The position numbers and the translations under genes were made by a program. 64,000 nucleotides of DNA, from assembly GCA_024734555.1 (NCBI GenBank), contig JANPWX010000038.1, positions 1,764,450 to 1,828,449 on the forward strand. Direction: 5' to 3'. Below, piece by piece: positions 24,001 through 37,725 of the stretch (positions are counted from its first letter, which is position 1; every line of letters starts with the position of its first letter). Under the pieces are notes generated by a model. The model was not told the DNA's origin and searched no databases. It saw only the letters and a list, made by a program, of their open reading frames with translations. Origin of the DNA: Trochalopteron elliotii. Lineage: Eukaryota > Chordata > Aves > Passeriformes > Leiothrichidae.

Positions 24001-27000
24001 TCATATGAATGTAGAGGTATCTCCCTCAGTATAAGTCAACTTCCCTAAATAGTATTTTGAGCGTATCTGGTCATTGATGACCTAAATTGTATTTTGGGAG
24101 ACCATCTAGTCAAGGAGAACTTTCTGTCATTGAAAGGTTTTGTAGAAGGAAAGCCCAGAAAACAGAGAGAACTCACCTAATCTTGTTGCTTTCAAATACT
24201 GTCAATAACTCATGCAGGCATTCAGAGATAAATACTGTCAAAGAGAGGACATTGCAGATTTTCAAGAAATATTTTTTATAACCCTTATACAAGTGTTCTG
24301 AGCCTCTAATATCATATCTTCAAACAATCTTCATGTTGACTGCTAATATATTATGTGTGGGTTTGGCTCTGTCTTCAATTTCCTTTTAATATGAGTCTTC
24401 ATTTTAATAGGATTTCTGTTTCAGAAAATACACATCCTTTTATATATTATCTGAAAGAAAATATTAAGTTAGAAATTCATAATGACAACTCACTAAACAG
24501 AAATATCCAGGTCCCAAACCACATACTTTTTTGATTTAGTACTCTTGGATTTTTTCCTCTAATTTATTTGTCAAGGTCAACACACAGAGCTGGTTTTTTC
24601 ATACTTTTTTATTTCATTTTTTTTTCTAAGGCAGATGAATATTTTCCTCTAATGTCAGAGGTCAGTGACATTTCTGGAAGGTTAAATCTTGAGGTCTTTC
24701 AAAGCACCAGAAATATATTCAAAGTTAAAAAAATTCTTTTGTCTAAGCCTTGATTTTTTCAGAGTGCTTAATTAGATTTGAAGATATTCTCATCAAAGAC
24801 CATTCTGAAAAAGGGTCAGGAGAGGGAGACTTGTCCCATTCCTTTTTTAACAGATTATTAAACAGTGTAGAGCAATATTAAGAGTTTCCTGTGTATCTCA
24901 GTTTCTTTAGTTTATGTTCCTTGAAAAAAAAGTTAAAATTAGATTGTCAGAGAGGAAAAGTTCATATGGACTTGTTTTTATGGGCAAAGTTCCATATAGT
25001 ATAAAAAGCAGAAAGTTCAAATTCTCTAGAAAGAGTATTTCCAGCTTCACCTCTCTAGCATAGTTAGTTGAAAATTTTCAGAGAAGTGACTTAAAGTGGA
25101 AAGCAATTTTTGTTAATAACATTGCCAAATTATTAGCAATAAGACAGAGGCTTTAACATTTAAGAACAGGACATTCAAGTCAGCTATTTGTTGTAAAGAA
25201 GTTAAGCCTGAGTATTCACTTTTAGTTCTCCAGTCTAGCCTTCAGGTGAACCAGCTCCTGTCCTGACCTATTTAAAGTTATATTTACATGCTCTCTTCTA
25301 AGTTGAAAAAACAGAGTTCGCGTTCTTTTAAATTTTTAAGATTGTGATTACAATCATTGTGAAACTGTAAATAGCAAATGTGACAAACGTGTTACCACAT
25401 AAAAAGGAATTTAATCATTCCACTTTTTTCTGTCAATGTGGTAATTTCCTCTTGAGGTCAAGTATACCTACAAAAAGCAAATATTAAAATCTGCTTTTGG
25501 AGTAAAGGATTATTGCAACTACGTTTTACAGGTATTGAGAGGAGTAAAGTAATTGCACAGGTACAAAAGAACAAGGAGGCGCTGAAATTTTCTCATAGTA
25601 TGATTTCCTTGGCATTGTGTTCTCTCCTGCATATCCATTAGTGACCATACGTATCTTCAGGCTGGACTACATGGTGGTTTTTAAATGAACTGGCGCGTCT
25701 GAAAAATAAACTGGAAGGAAAAATAGACAGGAAAGAACAAATCTCAGAAGCTCCTGTTAATCCATTTAAGACTCCTACTTCTTTTTCCACAAGCAAATGA
25801 TGGGTAAAGCATAGTTTTGCAGCCTTGTAGCAGAAATGTGGCAGGGGTTACATGACAGCTTTGTCAATTATCCAGTTTGCACTACTCACCAGTCCTCCTG
25901 GTTTTGCTGCCTTTCCTTGATCTAGGACCACAGCAAAGATTGACTCAGGTTGATTTCTGGGCAGTCACAATGTGAAGCTCAAGCTGCCTGCTGATATGAT
26001 GCAGTCATTTCAGTTCTCATGAGCTGAAATCTCAGGCATCATCTGACTCAGTCAATAACTTGTGATGAAAATTCATTATGATATGGCATAGAGTACAAAT
26101 GTGCCCACATGCAAATAGCAAAAAAAGGTTTTCCAGTTAAGAATGTCTGTTAATTTTCAACAGAGTGCTAGTTGGCTCATACTTTTCTCAAATCTGAAAG
26201 GTAAAATTTGAAATTTTCTGTTTTCTAAACACTGAGGCTTTATAACGTTTATAATATTTATTTTCTAATTCAGAACAGTAAAGATGTCGGGTTTTTATCT
26301 TTTTTTTAAGGGTCTACTGGTCTTATCTAGTCTTATTGGGGATTTTTTGTATCCTATAAGCTCTTTGAAGGGAAAAGGAAATTATGCACTCCTGTATTTA
26401 TATGGTCCTAATTATCAAACTAACTCAATGCCTGGCCTTCTTTAATAGATTTAGCCTATAAGTCTCCTCAAAATCCAGAAAATGACACTGTTTTTACTAG
26501 TAGGGTAATGTATATGACTTGTCCTAAATCACACAAGAAAGTTGTCACTGAGCAGTTAACTGTATTTGACCAGACAACCTCAGGCAAACACATGAAACAT
26601 TTCCTTGTGTCTCTGAAGCTAAAAAACTAGATGGGAATTTTTCCAGACCACATTCTAATTTAAAAATATCTAATGGGATTATTGTGACTCATATGAGACA
26701 TTCTCTTACTAAATGTCTAAGGATGGCAATGCTGAAGAATTGTTAATTCATCTGAAAAAGTCAAAATCTAGTTCTGTCAATTTGTCTTCAACTTTGGTAT
26801 ACAGGTAAGCCAATGTAAAACGTTCATTTCATACATGGACATGGTGAATGCAGAGTGGGAGACTGCAACACCACAATGATCACTTAGAAATCAGATTTCA
26901 TAATCAGATTTTTTCATTGAACTGGTATTAGTGATAGATCTATACTCTGAAAGTAATGAAAAGTATAGAAGTGAAGGGATACCCACTTGTACTTACTGCA

Positions 27001-27035
27001 TGATAGGCTTTGACTGCATGTACTATAGTAAGAAA
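21036..27035. other. AT-rich unique sequence, no gene seen
   Basis: About 6 kb with no recognisable coding region, RNA gene or transposon. Short poly-T runs occur near 22960 and 23031. Confidence 0.55.
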
Positions 27036-27095
27036 ATCAGTTAATTGGGAATTAGTTGATCGGGAATTGATTGATTGAAAATCAGTTCGTTGGGA
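27036..27095. repeat. 15-bp minisatellite, four degenerate copies
   Basis: Four consecutive 15-bp units are aligned at 27036, 27051, 27066 and 27081: ATCAGTTAATTGGGA, ATTAGTTGATCGGGA, ATTGATTGATTGAAA and ATCAGTTCGTTGGGA. Because the period is a multiple of three, the minus-strand frame over it repeats a short NQ.IPN-like peptide. There is no sign that this is translated. Confidence 0.88.
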
Positions 27096-27154
27096 ACTGT
27101 ATTACAGATTCCTGACATCACATGCTCAAAATTCATTAAATACACTCCCCTGGT

Positions 27155-27245
27155 AAAAAACAAAACAAAACACAAAACAAACAAACAAACAAACAAAAAA
27201 ACCCCACCAAACAACAACAACAAAAAAACCACACAAAAAAAAACA
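27155..27245. repeat. A/C-only low-complexity tract
   Basis: 91 bp contain only A and C on the plus strand: CAAAA, CAAA and CAA repeats with short C runs. The overlapping frames encode only K/N/T/P or F/L/V/C strings. It is a reverse-strand counterpart of the T/G tract at 1355. Confidence 0.95.
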
Positions 27246-30200
27246 TTTACAGATGGGCTGATCCATGTTAGAAATGTAAAAATCCTTCAGACACCCACTC
27301 GCATATTCTGTAATGCTGCAAAGAACTGACAGTTTTGACTTCAGAGCTGCACAGCATTCAAAATATTAATAAAACACCGAAACAGTCAATTAACTCATGC
27401 TGGGAAAATGAGGCTTAAATAAAAGTAAGTCCAACTCCCTCAGCATAACCTTCACTTTAGCAAATTCTCACTATAGATAGATACGGAAAATTACTTCAGA
27501 GCTATACATAATAGAAAACCAAGGGTCACAAACTGAAAGAAGAAAATGTAAGTCACAACACGCAATGGAAGCCATGAAATGAATGACAGTGCAATTAACA
27601 TGACAGAGAGAAGATGGAAACTTGTCAGAAATTGCTGCATGGCTGCTCAGATTTGATAGGAGTGTGGAATTGATTTTTTCACACAATCTCTTAGAAAAAA
27701 GATTTCAATCAAGAAGTGAGGGAATGAAACTTGCGTATATATACACTTCTCTCTGTGTGTGTATACGCGTGTGAGTCCTTGTATGGGGGTTGATAACAGA
27801 GCAGGGAGCTCAGCAAAGCTGTTAGGTCATGCAGACAGTGGAAAAATGGCTCACAGTTGGCCCCATGAGAGGCAATAATTAAAGGAAAGTATTAATGAGG
27901 ACTTTGGACTGGCTTTTGGCCATTGGGGAAAGACTTTATTGCTATTACAAGTAAGTTAGACAAATATTCCAAAGTAAACAGGATAAAGGGGTCTTTATAG
28001 CTAAAACTAAAGCTGAGCCTTATCAGTAACAATTCATTCTGTGTCTGCTGTGAAGAAACTAGGCCTAAGTAGATCCCATAAGAATGGAGATGGGAAGTTG
28101 TTTTTGCCTGTGCTGTGACTCTGAATGAAGATGTTAGCCACTATGCTCAAAAGCTCTCTGCAAAAGAAATTAAGTCTCTGCACTTTCCATCAAGAAAAGC
28201 ACTACTTGTAGCTCTCCGGAAATGACTACTGGAAGCCTTGAGGGAAATACACAGCAAAAACCCTCGACTGAGCAATGGCAGACATTTGCCTGAACATCTC
28301 TCCCAAAGTTCCATCAGGCTTAACATGCATATTAAAAGAAAGGGGAAAAAAATTCTCAAAGAACTTATCTTTATGAACTGAACTTCAACTCCCTCCAATT
28401 TCTATCAGTTCAGACAGAATATGTAAGGGGTAAAGTCTGTTGGAATAAAAATCTCTCTCATTATCCAACCTAGAAGAGAATTAGTGACTATTTCAGTTTG
28501 TAATTAGCTGTAAGAATAACTGCGTTCGCAATTATCAACTTCTTGTGACTGTCTAATCTGTACCAGGTTGGCAGTTCGCTGTAAAACAGAAGACAACATA
28601 CTGTCTGAGAAAGACAGTAAGAAAGAAAAGAAATGATCAATAGATTAGAAAATACTGATCCCAACAGTTCTTTGCCTAACCTGATGTTTAATGCTTGGAA
28701 TTGAAGAAGAGGGATAAAGGGAGAGAAAGGAATGTATGATTTAATATGCATTTCTACTTTTAATCTTGGTTCAAGGATGATCACTGCTTTCACATAAAAG
28801 CAGAAAGAATAGGCACATGTTCCAGATTTTGAAAACTACCCTAACTAAAGATTGAAAATACAGGTCAGCTGATGTTATCAGGTCTCCATTTTGTCCTATG
28901 ATCACACATGACAATACTTATTTAAGAGATTCCATACATAACTAACTTTAAATTGTTTTTATCCAACAAGAAATGAAAACAAGAAAGGAAGAAGACTTTA
29001 GTCAAATTAAGATGCAAATATAATGGTCAGATATAAGCAAATTTTTGTTTAAATTTGACTCAGTACTGCCTTAACACCTCCTTAGTTGTTTTTGTTTTCC
29101 TTTCCATGCTTGTTTCCAAATCATTGTGGTTTTGGTTTTTGTGGGGTTTTTATGTAGCATAAAATGCATATCATGGTGTCTTATAGTATGTTCTATTATA
29201 GTATATAATGTGCAGTTATGTATAACTATACATATAAAAATATATATGTATAGTTCAACTCCACATAATTTATGAGGAATTTAGCATCTGGTCTCAACAA
29301 ATTGCATAAATTGTTGTTTCTCCTGTTATTTCCAGGAAGACAGTAGGGAGTTATTGAATTTCTTGCTTATATGTTTTGAATCAGGTGACATGCTCACAGC
29401 ATGTTCCTGCACTTGGTTATTATAAATTTTGCAGAAAAGGCACTTTTGCACTGGAAGGAATTTTTACAGGAGATATTGGCATTTTTGCTGCTGGTTTAGA
29501 GCCGTGTTTGCTAACATTTCTTATGAAACTGTGCTATTGAGATCCAGACTTTATAAGGTGCTGGCTGCCTTACTCCTTCTAACAGGATTTTTACCATAAG
29601 CAATTAAATGTAGATAAGAGGGACTGAATGATTACAGTAACTGCAATATCTTCATATGGCCCAAGAAGAGATCTCTAATTTTTTGTCAAAAGCTTACAAA
29701 TCCTATATATTTATAACCATTAGATATAGCAATTGAGAATAAAGTGTGTTCTTAATAACCACATAAAATACAGCTAATTTTAATATTTTAACTTTTACTA
29801 TTTTTAATTTATTTAATGGAAAGATGTAATTGCCTGCATAATAATTTATTCTTAAAATCCTTTGAGGTGAAGATCTGGCTGACACAAATGTTGAATATCC
29901 AAAAGGAACCTGCTTTCATTTGTTTAAATTCATGAGTGATTTCATGTATTCACCAATAAATGTTCAGAAAAAGTAGCGTGTCAACCAAACATCAATGTCT
30001 TAATGGGAAATACTTTATAAATAGACATTTAATAATTGTGTCAGAATAGGCTTGAAATTCCACTGTGAAGGGAGGGTTGGCTTAGGTCTGGTTTTGTTAT
30101 CTGTGTAATATAAGGGACAGTTAAAGAAACAACAAAGAGACCTGTTGTAGGGCTATAAACCAATATTAGCACACATTAGAGGTTAAATGATCTAAATAAC

Positions 30201-30696
30201 AACAGAATATTTCTGGTAGTGCAGACATTATAAAAAATGACGTACAGAAACCTGAAGTCCAAGTAGTGCAACATTGCTAAATGCTCCTTCTTCAAAGGTT
30301 GAAACAATTAGATTATCTGTTTCTCTAAGATTAAGCTAAGAAAAAGCTGCTGGTACAAAGTCAAATATGTTGTATTGTCTTAATTAAAAAAGTAAAGCGA
30401 AAATATTTTCCTGATCCATATTATGTCACTCCTCAGTCACAGGGCTGACATATAAAACTGTTCAAGCTATCATTTCTTTTATATCTGAGAGATATCCCAG
30501 GGGTTGTTCCTTATTTGTCTCTCGAGAAAACCTGACCAAAATAATCAGGTTTTCTTTAGCTTTACTGAGAGAAGATAGGGAGTATGGATATGCCAGTGTA
30601 TGAAGAGCATATTTTCTCCAGCCATTTGCTTGACATACATTTTCATCATCTGAAATTTTCAGTTGCTTTTTCTGCATGGAATGTGAAAATGCTGCA
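27246..30696. other. AT-rich unique sequence, no gene seen
   Basis: The largest frames (28147-28398 and 28488-28793, minus) have no recognisable domain. The stretch includes an AT-rich hairpin at 29224-29255. Confidence 0.5.
29224..29255. repeat. Perfect 13-bp inverted repeat
   Basis: AACTATACATATA (29224-29236) is the exact reverse complement of TATATGTATAGTT (29243-29255), with a 6-nt A/T loop. It sits in a TATA-rich stretch. It may simply be a product of simple-sequence expansion. Confidence 0.85.
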
Positions 30697-30707
30697 TTTT
30701 GGGGGTG

Positions 30708-30738
<31 letters not shown>

Positions 30739-30762
30739 ATGGTTTTTTGGGGTTTTTTTTTG
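30697..30762. repeat. T/G-only tract
   Basis: Two T/G-only blocks, 30697-30738 and 30740-30762, are separated by a single A. They consist of TTTG and TTTTG units and G runs. The low-complexity ends of the ORFs at 30584-30775 and 30462-30872 come from this tract. Confidence 0.92.
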
Positions 30763-33700
30763 CCATGGATTATGAAAGAGAAATATGATGATAATCCCTT
30801 GTTATAGCCAAAGATTGTATTATTTTGTGCTGTGATTTTTGCAACACAAAAAGTGTATGATAAAATTGACAAATCATTAGGGGTAATGAAAATAACAGGT
30901 TACAGTAATGGATACTTGGCAATTGTCTGACATGTTACGAAAATTGTACTTCAAATTTGATATTTCTTTAGTGGCTAAGAATTACAGGATTCCTTTGGGA
31001 ATTTCAGATTAGGTTAGAGCAGAGACGGATGTAATTATCTGGCTTTGAAGAATATTGTGGTTTGTGCATTTCCTGGTAATACAAAAGAAGTCATACATCT
31101 CACATGCTAAATGTTCATATTTCCTGAGCACACTTTATTGCCCTTTGTAAGTTGTGTCTGCCTCCAAACTCAGAGTTTTCAAGGCTAAATTGTACTCTGC
31201 ATTAGATTTTAGTGTTGATCCAAGACAAACATGCTGACTTATCCAGCTTATAAACTCAAAAACTCAATATATTTGGCCCATCAAGGCAAAAAGCAGTAGA
31301 TGTAGTTCCTGCACCATAGTTGTACACCAAGTAACTGTGAACTATCGACTGAATGAAAATCCTACTGACACTTCAGTAGGAAAGGAAAAAATTATACTCA
31401 CATCACTGCTGTCATTTGGAAAAAGAGTTCTAAGTCATTGCTTCCAAATATAAATCTCCGCTTCCTTAGACTCAGAGAAAACTACTCCAAAATGAAGAAG
31501 TGCAGAAGTAACATTGCCACCTCTCATTTTCATCATTAAGAAAAAAAACCCAAAACGCTTTATGAAGTCTTGCAAATCTTATCTTAACTGTGATCTAAGA
31601 TATATCAATCACTTATATTGCTCTGTCTTCTTTTTTGGATCATCTGCAATTCAAAGTGGGGTCAGGAATGATCTGAGCCTCAGGCTATTCAATGTAACCC
31701 TTGGCAGAGTGCTTCCAAGTCAATGTTGCTCCTCTGAACAACTTTTACAAGCCAAAGATGTGGCAAGTTCAGATGTCATATGTGAAAGTGTGAAGAACTA
31801 GCTAGGATTATTATGCAGTGCTGCTCAACTTTTAGATGCAGGCCTCCAGCTGATGTCCAGCTGATAAAAGGTGGCCTTAAGACCAGCTGTGCTCAAAAGA
31901 TGTAGATTTTATTATCAACTGTGAGTGAGTTTTCTCAGTTAAGGCTTGGACATTTTTTTCAACTGAAATATTGCATTCATATCAAGATAGCTATGATCAG
32001 AATCAGGGAAAATCTTATTTCAACTACCTCCCCTTTTTCCACTAGATGTCATTAAAACTGTAAGCATTGATTAAACATCCCTTCTCTTATGCAGTTGCTC
32101 ACATATTGCCTCAATGGATGGACCAAAGATGCTAAATCTCTCTTTTTGCCAACTGTCATGTGGCACAGTGGGACTGACCAGCAGAACCAAACACCATCCG
32201 TTTTCCTTATCTACCTGATCTTGGCAGCCAATCCCACCATGGCTTCTCTCCTTAGATGGCAGCAAAGGAAAGTCTAAGATCAACAATCAACATCAGATCT
32301 TGGTTTGAAAGATGCAGAGAATATTCCTAGCTTATGAAATACGTATGTTCTCCAAATGACTAGACAATCTCATTTTTGCATCTGTAGCACCTTGTAGGGC
32401 CCTTTCAGAGTTTCAGAGTAGCAACTGCAAGCCATCTGTGCCTTTTGGAGAATTCTGCATCACTGAGATGGTGTGCCCTGCTCTCTCTGAGTCTTTTCCT
32501 TTCCATATGTACTTTTGCAAATTTTTAAGGAAACATTTGGCTTTCAGGATATAAAGGTTTTTTAGAAGTAGTGTACGACTAGTACAAGAGGCATTAGAGC
32601 AGTAAAGTGTGCAGGAAAGACTACTCAGATGAATGAAGTGCCATCTCTTGGTCTATCATTTTGACTGCCTAGTCTAAAGTCTTGTGACCTTATAGACTGT
32701 AATATGGTGGTGGATAGTAATTCAGTCTAAGGTTTAAACAAGAAATAAAACTTCTATTCCTGAATAATATAAACAATAAGATTTTTTCATCAGACATATA
32801 TGTGTTTTATTTTTGACAAATATAACCAATTGAAAAACCCCTTGCATTTTCTTTAAATGGAAATTTCTGGGAAGGAACTGATGACTAAAAGAAAATTCCC
32901 CTTCTGCCATACATTGATTTTAAGTGTCTGGATTTAAGCTCCATTATACAACATCTTGTGGGGAGATGAGGCTTACATGCATTTTCAAAAAATAAATCCT
33001 CCTAATTGTTCTTGACAATTAGCAAGAAATAAAGCCCTCAATTTTATTGGAAAAAAACCCAAACAAATCCAAATCAAATATTCTGTGTAGCTGGAATTTT
33101 TCAAAATTACAAAAAGTCACATGTTTATTTCTCTGCAAATTGAATTAAAATATTATATCCCTTTTTCTGTTCTTTCAGAATTCCTTAAGACTATATCTTG
33201 AGCAGAGAATAACAGAGGTTAAAAACTGATAATATAATTTTAAAATACAGATTAATGTTGATATGTGAACAGCAGAATTTTTCCAAGGAGAATTTAATTT
33301 CAAAGTTTACCTGTAAAACTGAGATTGGTGTTCATTGAAGCTTGATATTGAAAATCTCCTGAGAAAACCCACACCCAGCATTGCGGATATGCATGGCAAT
33401 TTGCAGCAAATTTTTCTTTAAACATGATAAATAAAGTGAATGCTAGATGTTTTAAAACAATTATTTTTTAATTTTTTTTCTTATAAGAAGAAAACTTTAG
33501 AGAGAAAAAGCAGCACTTCACATTTCCTTGTCTATCGAAGTGTCTATTTGATTAGACTTAAAATAATAAGAAGTAATTAGAGGCCTTAAGTTCCCCTGTG
33601 TATTATTTGAATATTACATAGTAGTTCATTATTTCATGAGAGTGAATTCTGTGTCTACATTGCACTTTCACTTTCCAACACAAGCAGATGTGAAGCAAGA

Positions 33701-36700
33701 GAAAATCAATGCTTTAGAGGGATAAATGGTAAATGAAGCAAACAGACTGATGTTTCTTTTCGACTTTTTATTTCCTAGAAGCTCCGATCTGTGAAATGAT
33801 GCTTTAGAGAACCTGAAAGCAGCCTCACATGTTGTTAAAACTTGTTTTAGGACAGCATTTTCCTTTACTCACTGGGTCCAAATCATAAGTTTAGTCTCAA
33901 GCAGAAACAGATGTCATCTCTTTCAGAAGTAACTGTAAAAATAATCAAGGCTTTATCAGACCCGTTTTAGATTCTTTATATTGTAAATTAGCTTCTTAAT
34001 CCATTAGGCTGATTATGCAAAGCATAATCCATGGCCAGTCTTTCAAAGTTCATTTTTTAAATGGAACATGGCTATCTCACTTTTAAAGATTTCTGAAAAA
34101 TTACTGCCAATTCCACACATTTGGGTGCATCTCTAATGGGAAATGCAAATGGAGTTGATAATAATTGCAGAATGTCGGGAAACTGCATGAGGTTTTTATT
34201 AACTTTGACAAGTTATACAATATGCAGATGGGGCAGTCTGCTAGTTCCACACTTTTCAACCTTGGAAAAAACCAAAAAGCTCTTTGACACAAGTAAAATG
34301 GATAGATCTTTCCTTACCCATATAAAACCCAGTAAGTCCTGCCCAAAAACCTCACAACATCAATCCCCCAAACCCCAACTTCTCTCAGGCTTCCGTTTGT
34401 GGTATTTTCAGGTTTTCTCACTATGAAGACAACTTTCAGAGAAGTGATGATGACAGTAATCCTTTATGATGTCATATTTTCTGATAGTATATTTGGAAGA
34501 GCTGGAATAAAATATACTCACACATACATTTATTATATCAGAAGTACTGATATTTCAGGAATCAAGTGATATTTTCCGGGGCTGCTGTGCAATTTGTGAA
34601 GTCATGCAAAAGGGACTAATTCAGCTACTCAAGGTCCAATGGCACTATTAGTTCATGTGGGATACTGGGATAAAAATGCTTCCGTTGTTCCCACTAGTGT
34701 GTCCGCATGAACAAGGATAACAGTTTACACAGAGAGATGCCCAAGGGATTACCTATGTGCCACCAGATTTTGTGGTTCTGCAGCAGAGTTAGAATGTAGG
34801 TTATATAGGTGCTGTATCACACCAAAGAAACGTAGGAAACCATACATTTAAGAAAAATTTTTTGCTAACCAATCACATAATAAAAATATGGGTTCTCTTT
34901 GATTCTACCTGGGTACAATTTGGCAAAGTTTCACTGAGCTCAGTTTACCACTATGAAAATAGAACACTGAAAAGACTGAAGCTATGCCATCTAATATTAA
35001 ATTATTATTCTTTTATGAGCACCTCAGCTTCATAATTGAAGCAAAAAGAGCAAAAAGCTTTGCAACTACAGTTTGAAAATACAGTAGACTATAAAATATT
35101 TTTTGCAAATACGAAAAGATCATTTTTCATCTGTTTCAATTTAGCAAACTATGTTTTAAACAGAAAAATATTTATATTTATATATATTTGTATAAAATAA
35201 CCTTTATTGCTACATGAAATCACTCTTGGATTAACTAGAAAGTTCTGCTTAACTTTCTCCTCTTACCATTGTATTTCAAATACATGGTACAAAATTAAGG
35301 TGGAGAATAAGAAGTTCTATGAAGGTAACATAATTTGAAAGCATCTCGTAAAGAAATACACACAGTTAAGTACAGATTTGTACTTATTCAGCTACCATTT
35401 CTCAGGTTTTATTTCTAGACAGCTAACATAACAGTAATTAAAAAATTTCCATGGAATTGCACAGTTTAAATGAATAGCAGGAAAGTAAATTGCAGTTATC
35501 AAACACTTTTTCCTTAAAACACTGATCGGTGGCCATGAATTTATGGCAGCATATCTTAAAAAGATCATTGAGACCACAAGTAAAGCACTGACTACAGTAT
35601 CTGGTTTATTTATGCATTCTTCTTGTTAGGACAAACATGAAAATTTTGCATAACGCTGGCATACAAAATCTGACAGCTAAATGGCAAAAAAATGTCTGAA
35701 AATGAATGTCAAAAATAGGAGTATAAAAAAATGTTTTAAAGTATTTGAAGAAAAATATTATTCTAGATGTTTACTGTCAAACAGGAAAATCTTCCAATCT
35801 CTAAATTATAGACACATTAAAAAACCTCAACCAATCAACTTTTTCTTTTCAAATATATTAGAAAATTACTTTTTTAAAGGCCAACGATTACAGAGTCAGG
35901 ACAGTGAGTTCTATGAATCCATTTCACATGTTTCTACACTCATGTATAATAGTATATATGTTTTTATTTATATATTTAGTATTTCTATATTTATCAAAGA
36001 AATTTCCTTTGTAAGGAAATTAACACTGCACAACAAATAAACAAAACTCTGTATTTTCTATAGTATATCTATGAATACTTTTTTTTAGCATAAATGCAAT
36101 ACATCGACCAGGAATGATGATTCATAGCTCAAGGTGATATCTCTGCTAGGGTAATGAAAGTAAAAATCTTTTTTTCCCTTGATTAAAGTCTACGATTTTT
36201 TTTTTTTTTAATGAAAAATAAAATTAAGCTAGGGTCATCACCAATCAAATTAAAAATATTGTCTGCATTACTCACTTGGCTGGGCAGACTTTTGTGTGCA
36301 TTTGGATGTGAAGGGGATCTAAAGAATTAGGCTGAAATAGAGGATGGGGGAAATGATGCTTTGTTACTGTATAGAATTTTTTACTTTATAGAACTGTTAA
36401 GTTTTTCATTATCTATCTTTCACTCAACCGCAAGCTAAAAATAATAAATAGTAGAAAAGAATACTGATATTCTTTATATTTTGCCTTGATCATTATAATG
36501 AGAAGAGGTCATACATTTAGATTAGAAGGGATACAATCAGAGAAATTTTGGGAAATCTCACATCTTTCCAAAAGACTAGGCCAGATCATGCTGTTTTTAC
36601 TTATCACATACACAATTGTACTTTACGCCAGAATGAACACTAGTATTCACTAGTTCCACTTGTTTCCACTAATCCACTTGTTTGTATCACTCTCTTATGC

Positions 36701-37673
36701 TTTGTTCCATGTTTTTATCTGCATGTAAAACAGACTGAAGATCTAATAATATGAACCATAGCTTTGTAAAGTCATTCAGTAATAATTATACCTACAATGT
36801 AGAAATGTCTTGCTATTATTATTGCTACTATTTTTAGCTTATTATTTATCATTATTGTTATTGATGTGGTGATTATTAATTCAAATTTTGTCAGAATCCA
36901 TCTCTGCTTTGCCATTATTTGTTGAAGGTCTGTCCTTTTAAATCTATCAGACCTGGCTGTTATGACATAGAATTATGCAAGTATTATGCGGTTTTGTTTG
37001 TACTTGTAGGCTTGGACATGACTGACAGCCTGGGCTCCTGAAGAGGAAGAGTTTGGCTCTGCTATCCATACAAGAGGCCTTTCTTTCTTTCTTCCTTTCC
37101 ATCACTCCTTTTTACAGCCCAGGCTGATCTGACAGACTGACAGAAGACACTGCAAACATGTCCACAATCCCTCCAACTGCACTTTAAAAGCACTGGAAAA
37201 AGAGAAACATCTAAGGAATATGAGGTCATAGGGTTATTTTAAGTTCTAGTCTTGTAGTGGGGAAGTCAGGTTCTGTTGATTCAACTTTTATTACACAGTT
37301 GCTCTCTATGGATATTTGCAGTCCTACATTCCCAAGACAGGTAGCAAAAACCAATACTGTTACAAATGTGCTGACAGACTAAAGGAAAGTAATAAGCACT
37401 TTTTCATCCAATTCTAATTCTGCTACTGAGCGTAAGCAAGAGTAGACAGCATGAAGGTTTCTTGGGTGAAACAATATTCTGCCTTTGTGATCAACTGCAT
37501 CTTTTTGTGATATTTCCTGCAATATAAAGGATTAAGAGTTTCTAAATTAACTCTCTCCCAAATGGGAAATAAAATAGGACAACATACTCAAAAGTGTCCC
37601 TGGTACTGTTTTTTAGTGTAATCTGTATCCATTGCATTCCTGTGGCTGAAAGACCTTCAGCAGTTTCTGAATA
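30763..37673. other. AT-rich unique sequence, no gene seen
   Basis: About 7 kb with ORFs up to about 119 codons (35681-36040, plus), a K/N/F/I-rich frame as expected by chance from AT-rich DNA. I recognise no domain or transposon. A compact palindrome at 34011-34029 is listed separately. Confidence 0.5.
34011..34029. repeat. Palindrome GATTATGC-AAA-GCATAATC
   Basis: There are perfect 8-bp arms around a 3-bp AAA centre. Each arm contains an ATTATGC/ATGCAAA-like word resembling sites of homeodomain or POU factors. Binding is inference only. Confidence 0.75.
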
Positions 37674-37725
37674 TGTTTGTTTGTTTGTTTGTTTGTTTGT
37701 TTGTGTGTGGGTTGTTGTTTGTTTG
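37674..37725. repeat. (GTTT)n microsatellite
   Basis: 52 bp contain only T and G, with seven consecutive GTTT units followed by GTGTGTGGG and more GTTT. The VCLF repeats in the overlapping plus-strand frames (37594-37845, 37677-37889) come from this. Confidence 0.95.

Noticed and set aside
32071..32286. ORFs open on both strands over the same 190 bp, in slightly GC-richer DNA
   Set aside because: They are short, with no recognised domain, no splice-site pattern and no repeat similarity that I can name.
35681..36040. 119-codon plus-strand ORF
   Set aside because: The K/N/F/I/Y-dominated composition is what AT-rich DNA yields by chance.
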